From Bacteroidia bacterium (GTDB lineage: Bacteria > Bacteroidota > Bacteroidia > B-17B0 > Aurantibacillaceae): a stretch of DNA of 64,000 nt. Both the position numbers and the translations under genes were made by a program. The notes below the pieces were generated by a model that saw only the letters and a list, made by a program, of their open reading frames with translations, did not search any database and was not told where the DNA came from. Numbering within the stretch: the stretch's first letter is position 1; each line of letters begins with the position of its first letter. Shown here in pieces: positions 9,402 through 19,473 of the stretch. The DNA is taken from the NCBI GenBank assembly GCA_018000995.1, contig JAGNIU010000001.1:248001-312000 (forward strand), given 5' to 3'.

Positions 9402-10295
9402 CTAAATATAAAAAAGTTGAGTTCCTTTTTTCGTCACTTTCAAATTTGCTTTTTTACCAATGTAAAAGGCTAAGTTTTTTGCGATATGTCCTGCGGGAAA
9501 ATTAAAACAAACAGGATATTTATATTCTTTCACGGCGTCCCAAATAATTTCTTCGGCTGTTTTACCAAATGGAATGGTGTTATCTTTCATATCACTCATT
9601 CCGCCGACAATTAATCCTTTGAGATTTTTCAATTTACCTGAACGTTTTAATTGAAGCATCATTCTATCTACATGATACAAATATTCATCCAAATCTTCCA
9701 AAAATAAAATCTTTCCTTTTGTATCAATATCAGAATGGGAACCGCTTAATGCATATAACAGTGATAAATTCCCACCAACCACTTCTGCTTTTTCTTCTCC
9801 AATTCTATTTAATTTAAATGGTGCCGCTTCGTATTCTTGTTTTTCTCCGAATAAAACTTTTCTTAAACTCTCTGTGGCTTCTTCATGTTTTGTAAATTGA
9901 AAAGCCATTGTGCCATGAATAGAAGCAACACCTAAATTCGTTAAATGACTCTGAATAATTGTGGTATCGCTATACCCAACAATCCACTTCGGATTTTTTA
10001 CAAAGTTTTTGAAGTTCACACCATCAATAACACGCATGGTACCATATCCGCCGCAAGCCAAAATTATTGCTTTCACTTCTTTATTATCTAAAGCCCATTG
10101 AAAACCTGCCACACGTTCTTTATCAGAACCCGCAAATTGGTTTTCTTCTTTAAATAAATTTGGAGCAAAAACAACTTTCAATCCCCAGTTTTTTAAAATT
10201 TGAACTGAGGGTTCTATTACTTCTTTGCTTGTTTTTCGGGCAGTGGCTGCAATGGCAACCGTGTCTCCCTTTTTTAAAGTGGGAGGTATTTTCAC
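9402..10295 (-). CDS. LD-carboxypeptidase (peptidase family S66)
   Basis: The 297-residue protein matches murein tetrapeptide LD-carboxypeptidase LdcA, which removes the terminal D-Ala from recycled muropeptides in the cytoplasm. The nucleophile is in GYSDTT (Ser about 109). The Glu is in LEDLDEYLYHVDRM (about 199) and the His in FPAGH (about 272), completing the S66 Ser-His-Glu triad. ACGGYGTMR is the glycine-rich turn of the family. The start is a GTG at 10295. It is followed by the hydrolase gene and lies 2 bp after the stop of the HNH-type gene, so three minus-strand genes probably share a transcript. Confidence 0.92.
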   Translation of the reverse strand: MKIPPTLKKGDTVAIAATARKTSKEVIEPSVQILKNWGLKVVFAPNLFKEENQFAGSDKERVAGFQWALDNKEVKAIILACGGYGTMRVIDGVNFKNFVKNPKWIVGYSDTTIIQSHLTNLGVASIHGTMAFQFTKHEEATESLRKVLFGEKQEYEAAPFKLNRIGEEKAEVVGGNLSLLYALSGSHSDIDTKGKILFLEDLDEYLYHVDRMMLQLKRSGKLKNLKGLIVGGMSDMKDNTIPFGKTAEEIIWDAVKEYKYPVCFNFPAGHIAKNLAFYIGKKANLKVTKKGTQLFYI

Positions 10296-10297
10296 AA

Positions 10298-10924
10298 TTA
10301 TTTTTTCTTAGCGTTTTTCTTCATTTTCAAATACTCGAGGTATTTTTTGTTGTCCGGCTCGTTTTTCACTTTCACTTTATACCAGAATTCACCACTTTTT
10401 ATACGGTAAACGTTCATTTCTGAAACACCATAAGCAGCAGCAATTTTTTTCAAAGTGCGTTTGCGTTTTGGATCGAATAATTCCTCTTTCATTTTTCTCA
10501 CCTTTGCTTCAGTAAGCACTTTCGAGTAATTTCCATCCTGTAAAACGCGTTCTTTAATAGCTCTTTTTACAGCCGGACTAGTTTTACGGTGTTCTACCTG
10601 TTGTTCAAGGGTGGTCCACTTTAAATTAGAGGCATTATTGTTGCTTTTATTGTGATCTAAGTGAATTACAAATTTATGTTTTGGTGTTGGCTGACGTAAA
10701 AATGCCTCTGCCACCAAACGGTGTACGAAAAGTGATTTTTTCACCCCAAACATGCGAATACTGATGCAATGATAGTCTTCGATGCGTTTTGCTTTAAGTT
10801 TTTGCGCGTTTTTAGGAGAATCTGCATAACTAGCCAGTTTTCCGGTATTAGAAACCAGATATTTTTTCTGAAGTTTTACCTTTTTTGGGAAATCAATTGC
10901 TTTCCATTTTTCTGCGTTTGACAT
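10298..10924 (-). CDS. NUMOD4-HNH endonuclease-like protein
   Basis: The 208-residue protein begins with a NUMOD4-like segment (KWKAIDF, then YLVSNTGKLASY). An HNH_3-like core follows: VHRLVAEAFL, then VIHLDHNKSNNNASNLKW, with the His-Asp, Asn and Asn-Leu positions intact. A C-terminal helix-turn-helix of the homing-endonuclease type (IAAAYGVSEMNVYRIKSG) is followed by a Lys-rich tail. The family is best known from phage and intron homing nucleases. This copy is a free-standing chromosomal gene with no intron, intein or phage gene around it. It is divergent from metG. It may be a domesticated nuclease or a DNA-binding regulator. Confidence 0.82.
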   Translation of the reverse strand: MSNAEKWKAIDFPKKVKLQKKYLVSNTGKLASYADSPKNAQKLKAKRIEDYHCISIRMFGVKKSLFVHRLVAEAFLRQPTPKHKFVIHLDHNKSNNNASNLKWTTLEQQVEHRKTSPAVKRAIKERVLQDGNYSKVLTEAKVRKMKEELFDPKRKRTLKKIAAAYGVSEMNVYRIKSGEFWYKVKVKNEPDNKKYLEYLKMKKNAKKK

Positions 10925-10968
10925 GCTAATAATTTTTTGTTATTAATAAAACTTAAAAGGGCAATGTG

Positions 10969-10976
10969 TATCTTTG
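10969..10976 (+). promoter_or_regulatory. -7 box upstream of metG
   Basis: An exact TATCTTTG match to the Bacteroidota -7 consensus lies 41 bp before the metG ATG. No well-spaced TTG -33 element is obvious; the nearest is about 30 bp upstream. Confidence 0.55.
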
Positions 10977-11016
10977 TACGAATATTATAATTTTTTTTTA
11001 ATATTAAAAGCTTTTT

Positions 11017-13065
11017 ATGTCGAAACTCTTTAAACGCACCCTTGTAACTGCTGCCCTGCCTTACGCCAATGGCCCCGTGCATATTGGTCACCTCGCCGGC
11101 TGTTACTTACCTAGCGATATATACGTGCGCTACTTAAGGAGCAAGGGGGAAGACGTTAAGTTTATTTGCGGTAGCGATGAGCACGGCGTACCCATTACCA
11201 TAAAAGCTAAAAAAGAAGGGATTACCCCTCAGCAAGTGGTAGATAAATACCACAAAATAATGGGCGATGCCTTTAAAGAATTTGGCATTTCCTTTGATGT
11301 GTATTCTCGCACTTCAAGTAAAGTTCATCATCAAACTGCTTCCGATTTTTTTAAGAAATTATATGAGAAAGGTTCTTTTACTGAACAAGTAACTGAACAA
11401 TATTACGATGAAGAAGCTAAACAGTTTTTAGCTGACCGTTATATAACTGGTGAATGTCCTAAATGTGGAAACCCAAATGCTTATGGCGATCAGTGTGAAA
11501 AATGCGGCTCGACTTTAAGTCCAACTGAATTAATAAATCCTAAATCTGCTTTATCGGGAAATGTTCCTGTTTTAAAACAGACCAAGAATTGGTTTTTACC
11601 ATTAGATAAATTACAACCAAAGATTGCAGATTACTTATCAAAGCATACGGATTGGAAAACGAATGTTTACGGTCAGTGTAAAAGCTGGTTAGATAGTGGT
11701 GACGGTTTACAACCCCGCGCGATGACGCGTGATTTGGATTGGGGTGTTCCAGTTCCTGTTGAAGGAGCTGATGGAAAAGTATTGTACGTTTGGTTTGATG
11801 CGCCTATCGGTTATATTTCTGCAACCAAAGAATTATTACCAAACGATTGGGAGAAATATTGGAAAGATAAAGAAACACGTTTGTTACATTTCATTGGGAA
11901 AGACAATATTGTTTTTCATTGTATTATTTTCCCTGCCATGTTAATGGAGCATGGTGAATTTATTTTAGCGGATAATGTTCCTGCTAATGAATTTTTAAAT
12001 TTAGAAGGGGATAAAATTTCTACATCGCGTAATTGGGCGGTGTGGTTACACGAATATTTAATTGACTTCAAAGACAAACAGGATATTTTACGTTACACGT
12101 TGTGTGCGAATGCACCGGAGAGTAAAGACAATGATTTTACCTGGAAAGATTTCCAAACTAAAAACAATAGTGAATTAGGAGATATTTTAGGGAACTTTAT
12201 TAACCGTGTAATGGTTTTGACCAATAAAAATCATAACGGTTTAGTGCCAGAGGCGAGTGAATATACTAAAGGAGATTTATTGGTTTTAGAAGAAGTAGCA
12301 AAAGCTCCTGATAAAATTGCCGACGCTTTAGAGAAATTTAAATTCAGAGAAGCCTTAGCGGAAATGATGAATTTAGCGCGCATAGGAAATAAATATTTAG
12401 CAGAACAAGAACCCTGGAAATTAATTAAGAGTGATGAAAAGCGGGTTCGCACGATTATGAATATTTCATTGCAGATTTCTGCGAATTTGGCGATTGTTTG
12501 CGAACCTTTTATTCCGTTTACGAGTAAGAAATTATTTGGCTTATTAAATTTAAGTGAATTAAAATGGAGCGCGGCGCGTAACACTAATAATGTTGCGGCA
12601 GGACATAAAATTAGCAGTGAACCAGAAATTCTATTTGCAAAAGTGGAAGATGCAGATATTCAAACACAATTGGATAAATTGGAAAATGCGAAAAAACTAA
12701 ACGCGAGCGAGAACGCAAGTTTAGCACCCGCAAAAGCTGAAACATCATTTGATGATTTTAATAAAATGGATATCCGCAGCGGAACTATTTTAGAAGCAGA
12801 GCGCGTTCCGAAAACTGATAAACTTCTTAAATTAAAAATCGACACCGGTATTGATAAACGTACTGTTGTAAGTGGTATTGCTGAATGGTATAAGCCGGAA
12901 GATATCATCGGACAACAAGTAAGTATTCTAATAAATTTAGCTCCCCGCAAAATAAAAGGAATTGAAAGTCAGGGTATGATTTTAATGGCTGAGAATGCAC
13001 AAGGCGAATTAAGTTTTGTTCTTCCAAGTAAACCAAACATGAATAATGGGTCGATTATTAAGTAA
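11017..13065 (+). CDS. metG: Methionine--tRNA ligase with C-terminal tRNA-binding domain
   Basis: The 682-residue synthetase has [15 protein letters not shown] (HIGH, residues 22-25). Its zinc knuckle is [18 protein letters not shown], with two CxxC pairs at about 148-165. The KMSKS-equivalent is KISTSRNW (about 332-339). The anticodon-binding helical domain follows at about 390-550. A C-terminal EMAPII-like tRNA-binding domain covers about 575-682 ([14 protein letters not shown]), as in E. coli MetG. The enzyme charges both initiator and elongator tRNA-Met. The stop overlaps the start of the next gene by 20 bp. Confidence 0.98.
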   Translation: MSKLFKRTLVTAALPYANGPVHIGHLAGCYLPSDIYVRYLRSKGEDVKFICGSDEHGVPITIKAKKEGITPQQVVDKYHKIMGDAFKEFGISFDVYSRTSSKVHHQTASDFFKKLYEKGSFTEQVTEQYYDEEAKQFLADRYITGECPKCGNPNAYGDQCEKCGSTLSPTELINPKSALSGNVPVLKQTKNWFLPLDKLQPKIADYLSKHTDWKTNVYGQCKSWLDSGDGLQPRAMTRDLDWGVPVPVEGADGKVLYVWFDAPIGYISATKELLPNDWEKYWKDKETRLLHFIGKDNIVFHCIIFPAMLMEHGEFILADNVPANEFLNLEGDKISTSRNWAVWLHEYLIDFKDKQDILRYTLCANAPESKDNDFTWKDFQTKNNSELGDILGNFINRVMVLTNKNHNGLVPEASEYTKGDLLVLEEVAKAPDKIADALEKFKFREALAEMMNLARIGNKYLAEQEPWKLIKSDEKRVRTIMNISLQISANLAIVCEPFIPFTSKKLFGLLNLSELKWSAARNTNNVAAGHKISSEPEILFAKVEDADIQTQLDKLENAKKLNASENASLAPAKAETSFDDFNKMDIRSGTILEAERVPKTDKLLKLKIDTGIDKRTVVSGIAEWYKPEDIIGQQVSILINLAPRKIKGIESQGMILMAENAQGELSFVLPSKPNMNNGSIIK

Positions 13066-13873
13066 GATAAGTTTCCTTTGTTTACTTTTCATTTCTGTAA
13101 TGGGAATTTCCCAAACCGGAAGTGAAGCTGATCAAGTTTTTCGTCCACAAGAATATAAAGACCAGGAACAATTCAGGAATTTTTATAAACGTAGAAATGC
13201 TATTGGTAAATGGCAAATTAATCAATTGAAAAACGGCGCGCTTTGCGTTAGATTGCACACCAACAAAACTTTAGTTGATGGTTTAAGAAAAATGGGTAAG
13301 GCTGATTTGGCGGCTCAAAAAGAGTATGAAATGTTGGCCATCAATAAAAACATTGTGATGGCATTTACTAAGTATTATACTTTTTCTAAAGTCTATTTCT
13401 TTTTCAGTAACCACAGTGATACCTTACTACAAGGCGCACGCAGTGGCATTTTTTTAGATACTAACTTGGTGGTGGATGCAAAAATTGAAATGAAAGAAAA
13501 TTTTTATCTGTTAGCCGAAAAAGACGATGCTTATAATTCATCCATTGGTTTTGTTAAAGAGGAAGATGCAAAATTGACAAAAGAAACAGGCAATGCTTCC
13601 AAAGAATGCGCCATGGTCATTAAAAATAAATACGGACATCAACTGAAAGATCCATTTCCGTTTTTCGTTTTAAATAAAAGCACAATTACAGGCACGCCTG
13701 TGGTTAATATCATGGTTGGTGGTGTTAAAGTACCGGTTACTGTTGAGAAGAAAAATCGTTTAGAAAAGCATTTCGCCTACGTCAACAACCTCAACAAAAA
13801 TTTCTTTAGCTTCTTTAATAAGTATAAAGATTATCAGGTAACTGAGCCTGAAATGACGCCATTTCTTTATTAG
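13046..13873 (+). CDS. Conserved-looking secreted protein, function unknown
   Basis: The 275-residue protein has a signal peptide ([20 protein letters not shown]). The mature part is mixed alpha/beta with many Lys and Phe residues and no T9SS sorting domain or lipobox, so a periplasmic location is likely. No family was recognised. The reading frame starts with the ATG inside the last codons of metG (20-bp overlap), suggesting translational coupling, although metG and this secreted protein have no obvious functional link. A segment [14 protein letters not shown] closes the protein. Confidence 0.7.
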   Translation: MGRLLSKISFLCLLFISVMGISQTGSEADQVFRPQEYKDQEQFRNFYKRRNAIGKWQINQLKNGALCVRLHTNKTLVDGLRKMGKADLAAQKEYEMLAINKNIVMAFTKYYTFSKVYFFFSNHSDTLLQGARSGIFLDTNLVVDAKIEMKENFYLLAEKDDAYNSSIGFVKEEDAKLTKETGNASKECAMVIKNKYGHQLKDPFPFFVLNKSTITGTPVVNIMVGGVKVPVTVEKKNRLEKHFAYVNNLNKNFFSFFNKYKDYQVTEPEMTPFLY

Positions 13874-13918
13874 GATTACGGTTTTTCCCTCTATTTGCGT
13901 TTCTTATATCCTTTTCCT

Positions 13919-13926
13919 ATCTTTAA
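13919..13926 (+). promoter_or_regulatory. -7-like box upstream of the metalloprotease gene
   Basis: TATCTTTA differs from the TAnnTTTG consensus only at the last base and lies 21 bp before the ATG at 13948. Confidence 0.45.
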
Positions 13927-13947
13927 TTTAGATAGAAATCTATTATC

Positions 13948-16191
13948 ATGAAAAAACTTTTTACTTTACTAACGGCTTGTGCTTTGTCAGCATTTTCAAT
14001 TGCACAAAGCAATCAAAAAATCTGGACAACTATTTCTGAAAATTCAATTCGTGTCATCGGAAAACGCCAGATTGTTCCGCAAAAATATTTAACCTTCAGT
14101 TTAAATTTAAATGAGATGGCTGGTAAATTAAAATCAGCGCCATTAGATTCTGAAGTTCCTATTAGCGAATCTAGTTGCGTTATATCTTTACCAATAGCCA
14201 ATGGGGAAATGCAATCTTTCCGTGTGGTTGAAGCTCCCATCATGGAAAAAGGTTTAGCAGATGCTTTCCCGCAAATTAAAACTTATTCTATAAAAGGAAT
14301 TGATGATGTTTATGCTAATGGTAAATTAGATATAAATGAGTTTGGATTTCATGGCATGATACGCAGCATTCATGGCGATGTATTTATTGACCCTTATGAA
14401 AACAGTAATTCAACTAATTACATAAGTTATTATACAAAAGATTTTAAGAAAGACCCTTCTCAGATGTTGCCCGAGGTTGGCGTTCTTGAAAATCCTGAAT
14501 ATCAAAACAAGCGTACTCAGGCACCACCTGCTACATGTGTTGGAGCTAATCTTCGCACTTACCGATTAGCAGTTGCTTGTACAGGTGAATATGCGGTTGC
14601 AGCAACCGGATTTGCATCACCAACCGTTGCGCAAACTTTATCAAGAATTGTTACAAGTGTAAACCGCGTGGATGGTGTGTATGAAACTGATGTGGCCGTA
14701 CGTATGGTTTTAGTAGCAACTGAAACTTTAGTTGTTTTTACTGCAGCGGCATCTGATCCCTTTACAGGAAATAATAACTCAGGCGTTTTAATTAACGAAA
14801 GTCAAACCGTTTGTAATGCAAACATTGGAAGTGCTAATTACGATATTGGTCATACATTTAGTACCGGCGGTGGCGGATTAGCAATGTTAGGTTGCGTGTG
14901 TGGTACAAGTAAAGCACGTGGAATTACAGGAAGCGGTAGTCCTGTTGGAGATCCTTATGATATTGATTATGTAGCTCACGAAATTGGACATCAGTTTGGC
15001 GGTAATCATACTTTTAACGCCATTTCAAGTTCTTGTAACGGAAATCGTAATGCATCTACATCTGTTGAGCCGGGAAGTGGAATTACTATTATGGCTTATG
15101 CAGGTATTTGCGGTACAACAAATAATTTAGCGCCAAACAGTATTGCTTATTTTCATGCTATCAGTTACGATGAAATTGTAAACTTCTCGAATTTAGGTAC
15201 AGGAAATTCTTGCGCTAATACTACAACTACAGGGAATAACCCTCCTGTTGTTACCGGTCCCGGCACATTCAACGTTCCAAAATCAACCCCGTTTTCATTA
15301 ACAGGAACAGGTGTAGATCCTGACGGAGACCCTTTAACTTATTCGTGGGAAGAAACAGATGCTGGTACAGCAGGTGGTAATTGGAATTCTGGTAACCGAC
15401 CTTATTTTATGAGTTACACACCTACTCCATCACCAACACGTTTGTTTCCAAAACTGAGTGTAATTTTATCAGGAAATTTAACAGGAACAAGAGGAGAATA
15501 TTGTCCGGCTACTGCACAAACTTTAAATTTCCGTTTAACAGCGCGCGATAATAAAATGGGTGGCGGCGGAGTTTGTTACGTTAATCAACCAGTAATTATT
15601 GCTAACTCAGGTCCGTTTAATGTAACGTATCCAAATGCTGCCGGTGTTATTTGGGCTGCGGGTTCAGCACAAACTATTACTTGGAATGTAAATGGTACAG
15701 ATTTAAGTCCTGTTTCTTGCGGAATAGTGGATGTGATGATTTCTTATGATGGCGGAAACACTTTCACTACATTAATGGCAGGCGTTGCTAACTCAGGAAC
15801 TTTAAACATAACGGTTCCAACACCTACTGCTACTATTAATACTTGTAGAATTAAGGTGCTTTGTCCGAGTAATATTTTCTTCGACATCAACGACAATAAC
15901 TTTACGATAACAACAGTTACAGGTCTTAACGAATTATCATCGAATAACGTTTTAGGTTTATCGGTTTCTCCGAATCCGTTTTCTGAAACATTTACCATCA
16001 ACGCCCGCAACTTAGGGGAAGATGCAACTTTAACTATTACAAACGTTCTCGGACAAATTCTCAAAAAAGAAAATGTAACCGGAGGCAATTTTAGTAAGGA
16101 GTATAATTTGAGTTCTTTTGATAGCGGGATTTACTTTGTTACTATTAAAACCAAAGAACATCAATCGGTAGCAAGGATAATTAAACAGTAA
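13948..16191 (+). CDS. T9SS-secreted reprolysin-like zinc metallopeptidase
   Basis: The 747-residue protein has a signal peptide (MKKLFTLLTACALSAFSIAQ) and a pro-region to about residue 195. A metzincin (M12-like) domain follows, with zinc motif HEIGHQFGGNH at about 344-354 and a downstream Met (TIMAYAGIC) fitting the Met-turn. An Ig/cadherin-like segment comes next (TGTGVDPDGDPLTYSW), then another beta-domain. The type A T9SS sorting domain covers about 670-747 (VSPNPFSETFTI, GIYFVTI). It is predicted to be a surface or released protease, possibly nutritional. It has its own promoter-like box and is followed by a terminator hairpin. Confidence 0.93.
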   Translation: MKKLFTLLTACALSAFSIAQSNQKIWTTISENSIRVIGKRQIVPQKYLTFSLNLNEMAGKLKSAPLDSEVPISESSCVISLPIANGEMQSFRVVEAPIMEKGLADAFPQIKTYSIKGIDDVYANGKLDINEFGFHGMIRSIHGDVFIDPYENSNSTNYISYYTKDFKKDPSQMLPEVGVLENPEYQNKRTQAPPATCVGANLRTYRLAVACTGEYAVAATGFASPTVAQTLSRIVTSVNRVDGVYETDVAVRMVLVATETLVVFTAAASDPFTGNNNSGVLINESQTVCNANIGSANYDIGHTFSTGGGGLAMLGCVCGTSKARGITGSGSPVGDPYDIDYVAHEIGHQFGGNHTFNAISSSCNGNRNASTSVEPGSGITIMAYAGICGTTNNLAPNSIAYFHAISYDEIVNFSNLGTGNSCANTTTTGNNPPVVTGPGTFNVPKSTPFSLTGTGVDPDGDPLTYSWEETDAGTAGGNWNSGNRPYFMSYTPTPSPTRLFPKLSVILSGNLTGTRGEYCPATAQTLNFRLTARDNKMGGGGVCYVNQPVIIANSGPFNVTYPNAAGVIWAAGSAQTITWNVNGTDLSPVSCGIVDVMISYDGGNTFTTLMAGVANSGTLNITVPTPTATINTCRIKVLCPSNIFFDINDNNFTITTVTGLNELSSNNVLGLSVSPNPFSETFTINARNLGEDATLTITNVLGQILKKENVTGGNFSKEYNLSSFDSGIYFVTIKTKEHQSVARIIKQ

Positions 16192-16192
16192 T

Positions 16193-16215
16193 CCTTCGGC
16201 AAGCTCAGGATGACA
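16193..16215. repeat. Dispersed trailer repeat (GCTCAGGATGACA type)
   Basis: CCTTCGGCAAGCTCAGGATG followed by ACA, located 2 bp after the metalloprotease stop. The same core recurs at 58472-58495 and, as CTTCGACAAGCTCAG, twice at 28043-28138. Confidence 0.7.
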
Positions 16216-16222
16216 ATTTATT

Positions 16223-16250
16223 AAAGCCTCGTATTTGCGGGGCTTTTTTT
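16223..16250 (+). terminator. Rho-independent terminator
   Basis: AAAGCCTCG, loop TATTTG, then CGGGGCTTT and a T-run; one T-G wobble in the stem. It ends the metalloprotease transcript. Confidence 0.8.
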
Positions 16251-16256
16251 ATTGTA

Positions 16257-16264
16257 TAACTTTG
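16257..16264 (+). promoter_or_regulatory. -7 box directly before the lipid kinase gene
   Basis: TAACTTTG matches TAnnTTTG and ends 7 bp before the ATG at 16272, so the mRNA would be leaderless or nearly so. Confidence 0.55.
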
Positions 16265-16271
16265 AGGTATT

Positions 16272-17162
16272 ATGTCGCGTAAACTTTTGTTCATCGTCAA
16301 TCCACGTTCCGGGAAAAGAAACTCCGGAAAAATAATTGACATCATACACAAAACGCTATCCGGAAAAATAAATTACGAAATTGGACTTTGGACCAACATC
16401 TCCGAATTTAATGTATTAGCTCAAAAATTAATTGCTGAACATTTTACAGAGGCTATTGCCGTTGGTGGTGATGGTTCTGTTAATTTGGTTGGAAAAACAA
16501 TTTTAAAAAGTAATCTTAGTTTAGGAATTGTGCCAACAGGTTCAGGTAATGGTTTGGCGCGTTCGCTTGGAATAGAAATTGATACTGAAAAAGCATTGTT
16601 ACAAATTTTAGAGGGAAAAACAACACTAATTGATTCGGGAGAAGTAAACGGTGAAGCGTTCTTTTGTACAAGCGGAGTTGGTTTTGATGCGCATATTGGG
16701 AATTTATTTGCTAACCTTCAAAAGCGTGGTTTAAAAACATACATTAAATTAATTTTTAAAGAACTATTTAGTTACAAACCTGAAACCTATTCTGTTTTTG
16801 CAAACGGGATTGAAATTAAGAGAGAGGCTTTTTTTATTACTGTCGCTAACGCCGGACAATTTGGCAATAATTTTTACATGGCCCCTGGAGCTAAAGTAAA
16901 CGATGGTTTATTTAATGTAGTTATTGTAAAACCATTTTCACTTATTCCTGGATTATTTATGCTGATAAAAATTTTAAGACGCAAAGCACATGAAAGTCGG
17001 TTTATTGAAACCCTCGCTTGTGCTGAATTAGTCATTAAGCGTTCGGATAAAGGAAGTGTTCACTTTGATGGCGAACCCTTTATAATGGAGAATGAATTAA
17101 AGTACAGTATTAAACCAAAAAGCCTTAAAGTTATTGTTGGCGCCGTTTACGACGGTCTGTAA
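16272..17162 (+). CDS. Diacylglycerol kinase family lipid kinase (YegS/DgkB-like)
   Basis: The 296-residue protein has the DAGK catalytic domain. The N-terminal NPRSGKRNSG is the phosphate loop, GGDGSVNLVG (about 65-74) is the conserved nucleotide-binding motif, and PTGSGNGLARSLGI follows at about 87. The C-terminal beta-sandwich contains APGAKVNDGLFNVVIV and VHFDGEPF. The enzyme should phosphorylate diacylglycerol or a related lipid at the inner face of the cytoplasmic membrane. It sits between a terminator and a -7 box, and its downstream neighbour has its own promoter. Confidence 0.92.
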   Translation: MSRKLLFIVNPRSGKRNSGKIIDIIHKTLSGKINYEIGLWTNISEFNVLAQKLIAEHFTEAIAVGGDGSVNLVGKTILKSNLSLGIVPTGSGNGLARSLGIEIDTEKALLQILEGKTTLIDSGEVNGEAFFCTSGVGFDAHIGNLFANLQKRGLKTYIKLIFKELFSYKPETYSVFANGIEIKREAFFITVANAGQFGNNFYMAPGAKVNDGLFNVVIVKPFSLIPGLFMLIKILRRKAHESRFIETLACAELVIKRSDKGSVHFDGEPFIMENELKYSIKPKSLKVIVGAVYDGL

Positions 17163-17173
17163 AAATTTATGCG

Positions 17174-17181
17174 TAAATTTG
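17174..17181 (+). promoter_or_regulatory. -7 box directly before the deacetylase-like gene
   Basis: TAAATTTG ends 4 bp before the ATG at 17185, supporting that ATG over the in-frame TTG at 17134 and predicting a leaderless mRNA. Confidence 0.5.
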
Positions 17182-17184
17182 TTT

Positions 17185-19281
17185 ATGCGCAAGCTTTCTC
17201 TCCTAGTTGTTTTTTTATCTCTCGTTGTATTTTGTTCAGCGCAAACAAGCAGCATTTGTGTTCTGGATCTCACTAAAAAAAATGCGGAAACTACAAGCGG
17301 AAATTTGTTCTCGTTAGAATTCTTACTTAAATCAGGGGGTTTTTCTTATACCATTACCGATTCTGTTAATCTTGCTATTAAAAATAATGTGGTATTAACT
17401 ACTTCCAATTTAGAAGCTACAACTTTTAATAACACAGAGCGGGATTCTATTAAAAATTTTGTGCGGCATGGCGGGATTCTTATTTCAACAAATAATAAAG
17501 ATGTTTTATTGGATAGTTGTTTCGGAATATCAGCAACATCTTTTAATTATACCCGCTTCTATATAAACTTTAAAACACAATACGACGCCACTATTTTCAA
17601 ATTGTTTGATGATAATTGGGAAAAGCAAATTCGTTTAGGCGATACCGCTGATTACACCACAACAATTGGAACACGCGCTTTTACTTGCAATACTGCCGAT
17701 ACTTTAGCACTTTATGAAAATAATGAAGTAGCTGCCACACATAACAAATTTTATTCCGGTCACACCTATATGCTGGGCACACAATACAAAGAAGTTATTT
17801 TACGTCCACAAGCAAAACAAGATTATGGCGCCAGTCGTGATTACTCCAACAATTTTGAGGCGGCACAAGATGTTTACGTTTTTTTCATTGCCGGTATTCT
17901 TAAAAAACATCAGCCTTATGTTGTAAATAAACATACCGCTCCTTGCAATTTTAAATCGGCGCTAATAATAACGCATGATGTGGATGCTACTACCTCGATC
18001 AAATTTTTTGATGATTATGCCAACTACGAAAAACAAAATAATATCCGATCCACTTATATGATTACCACTCATTATGTACACGATGAGCTTGCTAAAAATT
18101 TTTACGATGGGTATGAAGGTGATATTTTAAAAGTTTTTGAAATGGGTCACGATATTCAAAGTCATAGCGTATCACACGTGCCGGATTTTGATGCTGAAAC
18201 TATTGTGCCAATGGGTTCGCCGGGAAATAACAAAAGCAATTATCAGCCTTATTACAACGGTAGTTTATCCAGTGGTGTTACTGTTTTTGGTGAAGCTGAA
18301 GTAAGCGCCAATTTATTACAATCAGTAACCGGACATCCTGTCAAAATTTTCAGACCGGGTTATTTAGCCTTCAATAAAAAATTGATTAACGTATTAGACA
18401 GTTTAAATTATTTGTTTAGTAGTAGTCATAGTGCTAATGATGTAATGACAAACTTTCCGTTTTTCTCGCATACAGATTTAAGTATGAATGGTCGCTTAAC
18501 TGATGTGTTAGAGATTCCAAATACAATTTCTGATGTTTTTGCCTCCGACCAAATGAGTGAACAAAATTATGGTCAGAAAGTAATTGAATGGAAAAACGTT
18601 TTTACAAAGTGCTATAACAATAATTCCAATTGTGTTTTATTAATTCACCCTACCCGCTATTACAAATTGTTAGCGCAACAGCAATTAGTTTCTTCTCTTC
18701 CGCAAGATGCTGTTATTAGTAACTTAAATGAGTATGGTAATTATTGGTTAAGCAGAAATGATGTTGAGTTTAGCACAACTATTAATGTTGATACAATGAG
18801 TATTTATTTATCAAAACCAAAAAATCAAATCAATTCTCAATTGTCGTTTGTGGTAAATAACGGGCGCGATTTTTCTAAACTAAAAATTTATTCTTCCGAT
18901 TCACAACTTTTAAATTTTACAAAAAGCAATTGGGAAACAAATGATGTTATTTTACACAACGCTTGTGCCCGACCGAATTATAATTTTTACAACATCACAG
19001 AAGAGCCACAAATAAATAATGTTTACATCTATCCGAACCCATCCGACAAAGAACATGCTTGGTTGCATTTTGAAATAATGGAAGAAACTTTTATTAATGC
19101 AGAGATTTTTGATATGCGCGGAGCTTTAGTAAACAAACTACTAAACGTTCAGAAATTTTATATCGGCACTTACGATATCAGTCTTCCAACTACGCTTTTA
19201 GCTGAAGGCGCTTATACCATTCGATTAAAAATCGGGGAAAACCCTTATAAACTGAAGTGGCTCAACACAAAAAGCAAGTAA
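17185..19281 (+). CDS. T9SS-exported polysaccharide deacetylase-like protein
   Basis: The 698-residue protein starts with a signal peptide (MRKLSLLVVFLSLVVFCSAQ). The N-terminal region (about 30-230) resembles a ThuA/GATase-like or sensing domain, but this was not firmly recognised. A NodB-like deacetylase region follows: LIITHDVDATTS carries the HD pair, then GHDIQSHSVSH and KIFRPGYLAF. About 600-698 is a type A T9SS sorting domain (YIYPNPSDKEH). It probably removes acetyl groups from a cell-surface glycan. The exopolysaccharide operon 192 bp downstream on the same strand suggests the glycan made there as substrate. Confidence 0.8.
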   Translation: MRKLSLLVVFLSLVVFCSAQTSSICVLDLTKKNAETTSGNLFSLEFLLKSGGFSYTITDSVNLAIKNNVVLTTSNLEATTFNNTERDSIKNFVRHGGILISTNNKDVLLDSCFGISATSFNYTRFYINFKTQYDATIFKLFDDNWEKQIRLGDTADYTTTIGTRAFTCNTADTLALYENNEVAATHNKFYSGHTYMLGTQYKEVILRPQAKQDYGASRDYSNNFEAAQDVYVFFIAGILKKHQPYVVNKHTAPCNFKSALIITHDVDATTSIKFFDDYANYEKQNNIRSTYMITTHYVHDELAKNFYDGYEGDILKVFEMGHDIQSHSVSHVPDFDAETIVPMGSPGNNKSNYQPYYNGSLSSGVTVFGEAEVSANLLQSVTGHPVKIFRPGYLAFNKKLINVLDSLNYLFSSSHSANDVMTNFPFFSHTDLSMNGRLTDVLEIPNTISDVFASDQMSEQNYGQKVIEWKNVFTKCYNNNSNCVLLIHPTRYYKLLAQQQLVSSLPQDAVISNLNEYGNYWLSRNDVEFSTTINVDTMSIYLSKPKNQINSQLSFVVNNGRDFSKLKIYSSDSQLLNFTKSNWETNDVILHNACARPNYNFYNITEEPQINNVYIYPNPSDKEHAWLHFEIMEETFINAEIFDMRGALVNKLLNVQKFYIGTYDISLPTTLLAEGAYTIRLKIGENPYKLKWLNTKSK

Positions 19282-19473
19282 ATTAAAGGCGACTTTTCTA
19301 TCTCTTTAACTCCGTAAACTATTCATTATCTAACGTTTACATCATTTTTATAGTCGCGTCTAAAAAATCTAAATTATCAAATTATTATTTAGTTCGACCA
19401 ACGGGCTTTTGGCGCCGTTTAATTTCTCCTTCTCCCCTATTTTTAGTAATTTCAGTCCCCTTAATTTTTTGGA

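Noticed and set aside
10298-10924. Prophage or group I intron suggested by the HNH gene
   Set aside because: No phage structural, integrase or intron-like sequence flanks it, and neighbouring genes are intact housekeeping genes.
12231-12950. Two minus-strand open frames opposite metG
   Set aside because: Both are shadows of the metG coding sequence; the metG translation has all the synthetase motifs.
19282-19473. Possible small gene or terminator between the deacetylase and the export operon
   Set aside because: Only a weak AACGG...CCGTT hairpin is seen; no start-stop frame or strong T-run supports a gene or a terminator.
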